From: Dermatophilaceae bacterium Soc4.6
GTDB taxonomy: Bacteria > Actinomycetota > Actinomycetes > Actinomycetales > Dermatophilaceae
Assembly: GCA_039889245.1 (NCBI GenBank)
Contig: JAZGVH010000002.1
Span: forward strand, 124,001-188,000
Length of the DNA: 64,000 nucleotides
Direction of reading: 5' to 3'
Each line of letters opens with the position of its first letter. The first letter of the stretch is position 1. The notes below the pieces were generated by a model. The model was not told the DNA's origin. It saw only the letters and a program-made list of their open reading frames with translations, and made no database searches. Positions 57,604 to 64,000 of this stretch are shown here, piece after piece. The translations under genes and the position numbers were made by a program.

Positions 57604-58461
57604 GTGCTCGAGCTCGAGGACGTCCCCCCACTGAACGACCCGATCCTCATCGCGGCCTTCGAGGGCTGGAACGACGCCGGCGAGGCGGCCACCGCGGCGA
57701 TCAGGCACCTGGCCGAGGTCTGGGATGCCGAGCCGATCGCCTCCCTCGACCCGGAGGAGTACTACGACTTCCAGGTCAACCGCCCGCGGGTGCTGACCGT
57801 CGACGGTCGCCGACGCATCCAGTGGCCGACGACGCGCCTCATGCTCGCCCGCAACACCGCCTTCGGGCGCGACGTCGTGCTGGTCGAGGGCATCGAGCCC
57901 TCCACCCGCTGGCGGTCCTTCACCGTCGAGCTGCTGGAGTACGCGCAGGAGCTCGGCGTCACGTCGGTCGTCACGCTCGGGGCCCTGCTCGCCGACGTGC
58001 CCCACACCCGGCCGATCCCGGTCACCGCCACGGCGGACGACGAGCAGGTGCGGGCCCGCTTCGACGCCGAGGCGAGCAAGTACGAGGGCCCCACGGGCAT
58101 CGTGGGGGTGCTGAGCGACGCCGCCGGTCAGGCCGGTCTCACCGCGCTCACGTGCTGGGCCGCCGTCCCCCACTACGCCGGTGGGTCCCCGTCGCCCAAG
58201 GCCACGCTCGGCCTGCTGACGCGGCTCGAGACCGTGCTCAACGTGTCCATCCCCCTGGGTGACCTGCCCGAGGCGTCGAAGGCCTGGGAGCGCGGGGTCA
58301 ACGAGCTCGCCGAGTCGGACGACGAGGTCGCCGAATACGTCCAGTCGCTCGAGGAGCAGACCGACACGGCCGACCTGCCCGAGGCCAGCGGCGACGCGAT
58401 CGCCCGCGAGTTCGAGCGCTACCTGCGCCGGCGGGGAGACGCCAGCCCCCCCTCCGGCTGA
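57604..58461 (+). CDS. PAC2 family protein
   Basis: A 285-residue protein of the fold shared with archaeal and eukaryotic proteasome-assembly chaperones: LIAAFEGWNDAGEAATAAIRHL, YYDFQVNRPRVLTVDG and VTLGALLADVPHTRP are visible. In actinobacteria it is found next to mshC, as here, and its function is not established; a link to the 20S core coded 16 kb away is possible but unproven. GGAAGGAGG lies just before the GTG start. It converges with mshC. Confidence 0.85.
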   Translation: MLELEDVPPLNDPILIAAFEGWNDAGEAATAAIRHLAEVWDAEPIASLDPEEYYDFQVNRPRVLTVDGRRRIQWPTTRLMLARNTAFGRDVVLVEGIEPSTRWRSFTVELLEYAQELGVTSVVTLGALLADVPHTRPIPVTATADDEQVRARFDAEASKYEGPTGIVGVLSDAAGQAGLTALTCWAAVPHYAGGSPSPKATLGLLTRLETVLNVSIPLGDLPEASKAWERGVNELAESDDEVAEYVQSLEEQTDTADLPEASGDAIAREFERYLRRRGDASPPSG

Positions 58462-58488
58462 CCGACGACGACCGCGCGGTCGTCGCCC

Positions 58489-59751
58489 TCAGACCCTGAT
58501 GCCGAGGAGGGCGTCGAGGGCACGGGCGAGCACGCCCGGGGCCCCGTGGTCGCTGCCGCCCTGCTCGAGCGCCGCAGTGGCCCAGTCGTCGACCGCCGCC
58601 AGCGCGCCCGCCGTGTCGAGATCGTCGGCGACCCGCTCACGCAGCCGCTCGACGACCGCCGCGGACGACGGACCGCCGTCGGTGGAGAGCGCCTCGCGCC
58701 ACCGCGCGAGGCGGGTCTGCGCGGTGGTGAGCACCTCGTCGCTCCAGTCCCACGACGTGCGGTAGTGGTGGGCGAGCAGGCCGAGACGGATGGCCATCGG
58801 GTCGACCCCGTCGCGACGCAGCTGCGACACGAGCACGAGGTTGCCCTTCGACTTGCTCATCTTGGCCCCGTCGAGGCCCACCATGGCCTGGTGGACGTAG
58901 GTGCGCGCGAACGGCGTCTCGCCCCGCAGGGCCTCGCCGTGCAGCGCGCTCATCTCGTGGTGCGGGAAGATCAGGTCGTCACCGCCGCCTTGCAGGTCGA
59001 AGGGCATGCCGAGGTGGGTCAGGGCGATCGTGGTGCACTCGATGTGCCAGCCGGGCCGGCCGGCACCGAGCGAGCCACCGTCCCACGCCGGCTCGTCCTC
59101 GCGGGTGGCGCGCCACACCAGCGGGTCGAGGGCGTCTCGCTTGCCCTCGCGCTCCGGGTCCCCGCCGCGCTCGGCGAAGACCGAGAGCATCGCGTCCCGG
59201 CTCAGGTGGCCCACCTCGCCGAAGCGCTGCTGCGCCGTCGCGTCGAAGTACCAGTCCAGCCGCGGCTCCCCGCCCTCGCCGACCGGCACCGGCACCCCGT
59301 ATGCCGATCCGCTGGCCACCAGCTTCTCCACCGCCGTGACGATCTCGGGGACGCTCTCGACGGCGCCGACGTAGTGGTCGGGGGCGATGACCTGAAGGGC
59401 GGTCATGTCCTCGCGGAAGAGCGCGGTCTCGCGCTGGCCGAGGGACTCCCAGCTCACACCGTCGCGCAGCGCGCGCTCGAAGAGCGGGTCGTCGACGTCG
59501 GTGACGTTCTGCACGTAGGTGACCCGGTGCCCGGCGTCGCGCAGGACGCGACCGACCAGGTCGAAGGTGACGTAGGTCGCGGCGTGACCCATGTGGGTGG
59601 CGTCGTACGGCGTGATGCCACAGACGTAGATGCGCGCGTGCCCGTCGGCGGGGGTGACCTCGCGCTCCTCGCCGGAGGCGGTGTCGTGGATCCTCAGCGG
59701 ACGACCCGATCCGGGGACAGCAGGGATGGAGGGCGAGGGCCAGGCGATCAC
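58489..59751 (-). CDS. mshC: Mycothiol ligase (cysteine:GlcN-Ins)
   Basis: Joins cysteine to glucosaminyl-inositol in the third step of mycothiol synthesis, using ATP. The 420-residue protein is a cysteinyl-tRNA synthetase relative with the HIGH-type motif His53-Met-Gly-His56, the zinc residue Cys44 ([15 protein letters not shown]), WHIECTT, the HHEMSALHG segment and KMSKSKGN. It lacks the tRNA-binding C-terminal domain of CysS. The GTG follows TAGGCT (59758-59763) by six bases. mtr, which recycles the product, is also in the window. Confidence 0.95.
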   Translation of the reverse strand: MIAWPSPSIPAVPGSGRPLRIHDTASGEEREVTPADGHARIYVCGITPYDATHMGHAATYVTFDLVGRVLRDAGHRVTYVQNVTDVDDPLFERALRDGVSWESLGQRETALFREDMTALQVIAPDHYVGAVESVPEIVTAVEKLVASGSAYGVPVPVGEGGEPRLDWYFDATAQQRFGEVGHLSRDAMLSVFAERGGDPEREGKRDALDPLVWRATREDEPAWDGGSLGAGRPGWHIECTTIALTHLGMPFDLQGGGDDLIFPHHEMSALHGEALRGETPFARTYVHQAMVGLDGAKMSKSKGNLVLVSQLRRDGVDPMAIRLGLLAHHYRTSWDWSDEVLTTAQTRLARWREALSTDGGPSSAAVVERLRERVADDLDTAGALAAVDDWATAALEQGGSDHGAPGVLARALDALLGIRV

Positions 59752-59828
59752 CTGCAGAGCCTAGTTCCTGTGGCGGCGCGGCACTGTCAGGGCCCTCGCC
59801 ACCGCGACCCGCACCGGCCCACGGCGGG

Positions 59829-60674
59829 TCAGAGCGCCGGCCAGGGAATGGCCGGCCACCCTCCGCGGGGGCTGGGGTGGCGCCCCGAGCGCAGCATCGT
59901 GCGAATGCGGCGCACCAGGGCGGTCACGTCGACGGCGGGCAGCAGCCCCACCATCACGCTCATCAGCTCGGACTCCCCGTCGAGCAGACCCTGGAGCCGG
60001 GTGAGCCGCTCGACGTCGACCTCACGCAGCGGCTCACCGGCCCAGCCCCACAGGACCGTGCGCAGCTTGGGCTCAGCGCTGAAGGTCAGCCCGTGGTCGT
60101 AGCCCCAGAGCCGGCCACCGGGATCGCGGATCAGGTGCGACCCCTTGCGGTCGGCGTTGTTGACGACGGCGTCGAGCACGGCCACGTCACGCACGTCGTC
60201 CCTGTCCTCGTGCACGATGCTGACGGGCGCACCCTCCATCTCGCCGTCCACCACGCTCAGCCAGCCCTGCGGCACCCGCTTGGGCGGGCAGACGTCCACC
60301 GGTCGGGGGTCGGGCTCGAGGCCGAAGGGGTCGCCGATCCACAGCTGCACCGACCCCTGTCCGAGGGGCCCGTCTCGCAGCACGGTCGGGGGCACGACGC
60401 CCCAGCCGCCGGCGTGCGAGATCTCGAAGGTCGCCACCTCGCGTCCGGCCAGGGTGCCGTCGGGGAAGTCCCACAGCGGTCGCTCCCCCCGCACGGGCTT
60501 GTAGATGCCGTAGACCGGCCCACCGGTCAGCGTCTCGACGTCCTTCGTGTCACCGACCTGCACCAGCAGCGCGACGTTGGACGAGTCGCTGATCCGACCC
60601 ACGACCTCGAGCTCGCCTGCGCGCAGCGCCGCCAGCACGGGCTCGACCTCGGCTGGAGAGTGCGGTCCGTTCAC
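59829..60674 (-). CDS. SCO1664 family protein (kinase-like fold)
   Basis: A 281-residue member of an uncharacterised actinobacterial family related to the phosphatidylinositol 3/4-kinase fold. It has VYGIYKPVRGERPLWDFPDGTLAGREVA, where Lys could contact ATP, and a late VLDAVVNNADRKGSHLI followed by LWGYDHGLTF, resembling the catalytic N-x-D-R/H and D-H-G of that fold. The GTG start at 60674 lies ten bases after the DUF3090 stop. It is the last gene of a run with DUF3090 and a histidine phosphatase, next to mshC. Confidence 0.82.
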   Translation of the reverse strand: MNGPHSPAEVEPVLAALRAGELEVVGRISDSSNVALLVQVGDTKDVETLTGGPVYGIYKPVRGERPLWDFPDGTLAGREVATFEISHAGGWGVVPPTVLRDGPLGQGSVQLWIGDPFGLEPDPRPVDVCPPKRVPQGWLSVVDGEMEGAPVSIVHEDRDDVRDVAVLDAVVNNADRKGSHLIRDPGGRLWGYDHGLTFSAEPKLRTVLWGWAGEPLREVDVERLTRLQGLLDGESELMSVMVGLLPAVDVTALVRRIRTMLRSGRHPSPRGGWPAIPWPAL

Positions 60675-60684
60675 GAGCGAGAGC

Positions 60685-61221
60685 TCAGCGCTTGTAGCCG
60701 TTGGCGCGGGGGCACACGTGACCACTCGCGTCGAGGGGGCTCCCGCAGAAGGGGCACGGCGGGCGCCCGGCCGTGACGAGGGCGGTGGCCCGCTTGGCGA
60801 ACGCCCTCGCCTGCGCCGGTGAGAGCACCACGCGCACGGCCAGCCGGTGCGGGGCCGCCTCGGCCTCCTCGCTGACCTGCGCCTCGGGGCTCTCGGTGGG
60901 GTCGGAGTCGAAGGCCTCGATGACCACGACCTCGCGGGCCGGGTCCCAGGCCAACGACATGGTCGAGATGCGGAACTCGTCCTCGATCGGCGTGCTCAGG
61001 GGCTCGAGGTCCTCCGGGCCGGTCGGGTCGGCGGGCACGGTCGTGAACTGGTCGAGCAGGTCTCCGACCTTGTCGGCGAGGATCGCCACCTGCTCCTTCT
61101 CGCACGAGAGGGAGACCAGTCGGCGGCCCTCGGACGCCTGGAGGAAGAAGGTGCGCTGACCGGGGGGGCCGACGGTGCCGACGACGAACCGGCTCGGCGG
61201 GTCGAAGTCGTGAACCGGCAT
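60685..61221 (-). CDS. DUF3090 family protein with zinc-ribbon end
   Basis: A 178-residue protein of unknown function, conserved in actinobacteria beside the SCO1664 family gene. Segments seen are FVVGTVGPPGQRTFFLQA and LSCEKEQVAILADKVGDLLDQF. The last 25 residues contain CPFCGSPLDASGHVCPRANG, a compact Cys/His zinc-binding knuckle. The ATG follows TAGGGT (61228-61233) by six bases. It starts ten bases before the end of the histidine phosphatase gene. Confidence 0.85.
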   Translation of the reverse strand: MPVHDFDPPSRFVVGTVGPPGQRTFFLQASEGRRLVSLSCEKEQVAILADKVGDLLDQFTTVPADPTGPEDLEPLSTPIEDEFRISTMSLAWDPAREVVVIEAFDSDPTESPEAQVSEEAEAAPHRLAVRVVLSPAQARAFAKRATALVTAGRPPCPFCGSPLDASGHVCPRANGYKR

Positions 61222-61230
61222 ACGACGACC

Positions 61231-61998
61231 CTAACGGACCGGCTCGGTGGTGGCGCCTGCGCCGCCCCCGACCGCGGCGTCGCCGTCGTCGTCCTGCTCG
61301 TCCGGGCCCTCTGCAGCCGTCTCACCCGGCTTCGGCGGGGGCGGCACCACCGAGCTGAGGTCGCCACCGGTGTCGTTGCTGCGCAACAGGAACGGGCGCT
61401 TGGAGGTGTACCGCACGATGGAGACGGACGCAGGATCGACCTGGATGCGCTGGAACTGGTCGAGGTGCGAGCCGGCCGCGTCGGCGAGGATCGCCTTGAT
61501 GACGTCGCCGTGCGACACCGCCACCCAGATGGCGTCCTTGCCGTGCTCGTCGAGCACCTGGGCGTCGACTTCGCGGATGGCCGCGAGGGCCCGCGACTGC
61601 ATCCCGGCCATCGTCTCGCCGGGGAAGTCGTCGCCGTCGGGGAAGCGCACGGCCGACGGCTGGTCCTGCACGGTGCGCCACAGCGGCTCCTTGAGCAGGT
61701 CACCCAGCTTGCGTCCGGTCCAGGCGCCGTAGCGGCACTCCCCCAGCCGGTCGTCCGTGCCGATCTCGACGCCCGGTGCCGCGGCCGCGACGATGGACGT
61801 GGCCGTCTCCTGGCACCGCTGCAGCGGTGAGGCGACGATGCGCACGATCGGCACACCTCCTGCGGCCATGCGCTCGCCCACGCGCTGCGCCTGCCCCTGA
61901 CCGTGCTCGTCGAGCCCGATCCCCGGGGTCCAGCCGGCAAGGGTTCCGGAAGCGTTGGCGGCGGTGCGCCCGTGGCGCACGAGCAGGACGATAGGCAC
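61231..61998 (-). CDS. Histidine phosphatase family protein (MSMEG_4193-like)
   Basis: A phosphoglycerate-mutase-like phosphatase of 255 residues. The phospho-accepting His is in LLVRHGRT; further active-site segments are SPLQRCQETA, GECRYGAWTGRKLGDL and VSHGDVIKA. A low-complexity tail follows residue 220. I take the GTG at 61998 as start because TAGAGT (62005-62010) lies six bases upstream; a GTG at 62001 would be only three bases away. It heads the run with DUF3090 and SCO1664. Confidence 0.85.
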   Translation of the reverse strand: MPIVLLVRHGRTAANASGTLAGWTPGIGLDEHGQGQAQRVGERMAAGGVPIVRIVASPLQRCQETATSIVAAAAPGVEIGTDDRLGECRYGAWTGRKLGDLLKEPLWRTVQDQPSAVRFPDGDDFPGETMAGMQSRALAAIREVDAQVLDEHGKDAIWVAVSHGDVIKAILADAAGSHLDQFQRIQVDPASVSIVRYTSKRPFLLRSNDTGGDLSSVVPPPPKPGETAAEGPDEQDDDGDAAVGGGAGATTEPVR

Positions 61999-62101
61999 CA
62001 CTCAACTCTAGGTGGGACCGTCTAGGCTCACGGTCACCGGGGTATGGAGCCCTGTGCAGTGGTCCGACCGATCGGGCTGCCCTAGGTCGAAGGAGTGTCT
62101 C

Positions 62102-62278
62102 GTGGAGTGGTGGGGCTGGCTCATCGTGGTCGTCGGGGTGATCGTCATCCTGGTCGGGCTCTTCGTCGGACTGCAGGCGCGACGGCGCCGCGGCGGGGTC
62201 ATCGTCAACCCGGCCGCCGGGACCGGCTCCGATGCCGGCCAGGGACCGGGCGACGCAGGGGCAGGGGGCCCGGCATGA
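62102..62278 (+). CDS. Small single-helix membrane protein
   Basis: A 58-residue protein with one N-terminal membrane helix (WWGWLIVVVGVIVILVGLF) followed by a basic and then Gly/Ala-rich tail. AAGGAG lies seven bases before the GTG. Its stop overlaps the ATG of the first PRC-barrel gene by four bases, so it is coupled to that gene. Confidence 0.65.
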   Translation: MEWWGWLIVVVGVIVILVGLFVGLQARRRRGGVIVNPAAGTGSDAGQGPGDAGAGGPA

Positions 62279-62865
62279 GTCGCCTGATGCGCACCTCCGA
62301 GATCGCGAAACGTCCCGTCGTGACCCACGCCGGTGAGGACGTCGCGCAGGTCAAGGACATCGTCTTCGCAGCCAACGGCGGTCGGGTCGGCGGATTCACC
62401 CTCGCCGGTCGCGGGCTGTTCTCCGGCCCCAAGAAGGAGGCTCTCGCCTGGGAGTCGGTCGGCTCCCTCGGGGCGGACGCCGTGATGATCGAGTCGGACG
62501 AGGTGCTCGAGCCCTTCCAGAGCGTGCTCGACAAGTCAGCGAGCTCGGGTGGCTCGGGCGGCGACGTGCTCGGGTCGAAGGTGCTGACCGACGCCGGCAC
62601 CGACCTCGGGGTGGTCGTCGACGTCGTCGTCGAGGTCGACGACGAGGCGCACCGGTGCGAGGTCATCGGCTACGAGATCGAGGCGTCCGAGGCCCTCGAG
62701 ACCAAGGGCACGAAGGTGCTCATCCCCCTGCCGGCCACGCTGTCGGCCTCCAAGGAGTTCCTCATGGTCCCCGACAGTGCCCGCAACTTCGTCGGTCGCG
62801 ACCTGGCGGGCTTCGGCGCCTCGGTCGCCGCCTTCCGAGCCCAGCTCGAAGGGGGCGAGGCCTGA
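62275..62865 (+). CDS. PRC-barrel domain protein, first of a pair
   Basis: A 196-residue protein containing two PRC-barrel-like halves: residues 4-85 (MRTSEIAKRPVVTHAGEDVAQVKDIVFA) and 95-190 (DVLGSKVLTDAGTDLGVVVDVV). PRC barrels act in RNA processing or as stress-related scaffolds; no specific role can be named. The ATG overlaps the membrane-protein stop, and the stop overlaps the next ATG by one base. Confidence 0.8.
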   Translation: MSRLMRTSEIAKRPVVTHAGEDVAQVKDIVFAANGGRVGGFTLAGRGLFSGPKKEALAWESVGSLGADAVMIESDEVLEPFQSVLDKSASSGGSGGDVLGSKVLTDAGTDLGVVVDVVVEVDDEAHRCEVIGYEIEASEALETKGTKVLIPLPATLSASKEFLMVPDSARNFVGRDLAGFGASVAAFRAQLEGGEA

Positions 62866-63305
62866 TGTTGTTCTCCGTCGCCAAGGGCCACAAGGTCGTC
62901 TCCACCGACACCGCCGAGCAGGTCGGCAAGATCAAGGACGTCGTCGTCGACCCGGCCACCCACAGCGTGGTGGCCCTGCTGCTGAAGAAGGCCGACAACG
63001 GCTCGATCCTGAAGTGGTCGGACCTGACCGGCTTCGGCTCCGACGCCGCGACGGTCACCTCGGCCGCGCTGGTGGTCGAGGCCGACGACCAGGTCGACGC
63101 GCTGCGTGGCAAGGACCACGAGGTGCTCGGCAAGCGGGTGCTCGACACCCGCGGCGACGACCTCGGCACGGTCAAGGACCTCGACATCGACCCCACGACG
63201 GGGGCGATCACGTCGATCGTGCTCGAGCGCCGGTCGGTGCCCGGGCCGATGCTCGTGGGGGTCGGCTCCTATGCCGTGGTGGTCGCGCACGCCACCACGT
63301 CCTGA
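62865..63305 (+). CDS. PRC-barrel domain protein, second of a pair
   Basis: A 146-residue protein with two short PRC-barrel halves, FSVAKGHKVVSTDTAEQVGKIKDVVVD and EVLGKRVLDTRGDDLGTVKDLDID. The halves resemble those of the preceding protein, so the pair probably arose by duplication. It is coupled to the first by TGATG. A DUF2254 gene follows after 31 bases. Confidence 0.8.
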   Translation: MLFSVAKGHKVVSTDTAEQVGKIKDVVVDPATHSVVALLLKKADNGSILKWSDLTGFGSDAATVTSAALVVEADDQVDALRGKDHEVLGKRVLDTRGDDLGTVKDLDIDPTTGAITSIVLERRSVPGPMLVGVGSYAVVVAHATTS

Positions 63306-63336
63306 GCCCCGCCGACCGACCACCACCGAGGACGTG

Positions 63337-64000
63337 ATGACACACCGGCTCGCGACGATCGGCGATGCCGCGAGGTCGCGGCTGTGGCCCCTGCCCGTGC
63401 TCGCCATCGCGCTCGCCCTCATCCTGGGGGTGCTGCTGCCCGCCGTCGACACCCGGCTCGACGGCCCGGGCACCGGTGACCCGGGCGGGCTCCAGTCCCT
63501 GATCTTCGGCGGCGACGCTGACGCCGCTCGGACCGTCCTGTCGGCCGTCGCCGGCTCGCTGATCACCGTCACCTCGCTCACGTTCTCGCTGACCGTGGTG
63601 ACCCTCCAGCTGGCCAGCAGCCAGTTCTCACCGCGGCTGCTGCGCACCTTCACCGGCGACCTCTTCGTCCAGGGCACGCTGGGGGTCTTCCTGTCCACCT
63701 TCACCTACTCGCTCGTGGTCCTGCGCCGGGTGCGCACCTCGCACGGCGCCTCCTCCGAGTTCGTCCCCCGGCTCTCCGTCTCGTTCTCCTTCCTCCTCGG
63801 TGTGGCCAGCGTGGTCATGCTCGTGCTCTTCCTGGCCCACCTGACGGGTCAGATCCGACCCGAGACGATGCTGCGAGACGTCCACTCCGACGCCCGGTCC
63901 GTGCTGGAGGGCATCCGGAGTCGCCAGGCAGGTGCGCAGGCCCCTCGCCGGATCCCCGTCGAGCGACTGCCGCAGGTACCCCCCGAAGCGCGCAGGCTCC
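63337..64000 (+). CDS. DUF2254 membrane protein, 5' part only
   Basis: The first 221 residues of a protein cut by the window end (family about 430 long). Four hydrophobic segments are visible: residues 18-36, 66-92, 110-126 and 150-170, with the family signature VTSLTFSLTVVTLQLASSQFSPRLLRTF. The function is unknown. GAGG precedes the ATG by five bases; a GTG one codon earlier is possible. It probably forms a unit with the PRC-barrel genes. Confidence 0.85.
   Translation, partial: MTHRLATIGDAARSRLWPLPVLAIALALILGVLLPAVDTRLDGPGTGDPGGLQSLIFGGDADAARTVLSAVAGSLITVTSLTFSLTVVTLQLASSQFSPRLLRTFTGDLFVQGTLGVFLSTFTYSLVVLRRVRTSHGASSEFVPRLSVSFSFLLGVASVVMLVLFLAHLTGQIRPETMLRDVHSDARSVLEGIRSRQAGAQAPRRIPVERLPQVPPEARRL

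Overview
The window is high-GC actinobacterial chromosome, about 70% GC by eye, densely coded and mostly housekeeping. It carries the bacterial proteasome and Pup system (mpa, dop, pup, prcB, prcA, pafA, pafB, pafC), mycothiol genes (mtr, mshC), an F420-type luciferase-like oxidoreductase and the mshC / SCO1664 / DUF3090 / PAC2 neighbourhood. Together these point to Actinomycetota, most likely Micrococcales of the Intrasporangiaceae/Dermatophilaceae kind; the family is inferred, not shown. I see no phage, transposon, CRISPR array, rRNA or tRNA.

Positions 1-12.7 kb: the 5' part of lnt, then a 452-bp gap rich in inverted repeats. Next is a lysine-breakdown region: kamD-kamE-kal-oxidoreductase on the minus strand, and the divergent pair kdd (minus) and kamA (plus). 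Wedged between them are mycothione reductase and two exported proteins (LamG and beta-propeller). These enzymes are those of the clostridial lysine fermentation route from L-lysine via beta-lysine and 3,5-diaminohexanoate; the cleavage enzyme Kce is not in the window. A TetR gene follows kamA.

Positions 12.8-23.1 kb: an asnC-merR pair, a stand-alone 5'-3' exonuclease, the molybdate operon (HTH-TOBE regulator, modA, modB, modC), and an overlapping operon of icmF, a hotdog thioesterase and a metal-receptor-fold protein without a signal peptide. A MarR gene is divergent from icmF and the two share a strong dyad.

Positions 23.1-49.2 kb: helY, a flavin reductase, diacylglycerol kinase, tatC, tatA, pafC, pafB, two FKBP genes, pafA, prcA, prcB, pup, dop, mpa and trmI. 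This is the familiar actinobacterial proteasome-Tat order read on the minus strand, interrupted by plus-strand insertions: DUF3866, an epimerase-like gene, two long DivIVA-like coiled-coil genes, an esterase, a divergent PRPP synthetase and DUF3054.

Positions 49.2-64 kb: an SSB-like gene, an M50-CBS protease, metH, a small membrane protein, a RecB-like Fe-S nuclease, a HAD hydrolase, PAC2, mshC, the SCO1664-DUF3090-histidine phosphatase run, a small membrane protein with two PRC-barrel genes, and the start of a DUF2254 gene.

Across the window about twenty genes have a TANNNT hexamer six to eight bases before the start codon, the signature of leaderless transcripts; I used it to choose several starts. 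Three adenosyl- or methylcobalamin enzymes (KamDE, IcmF, MetH) lie within 55 kb.
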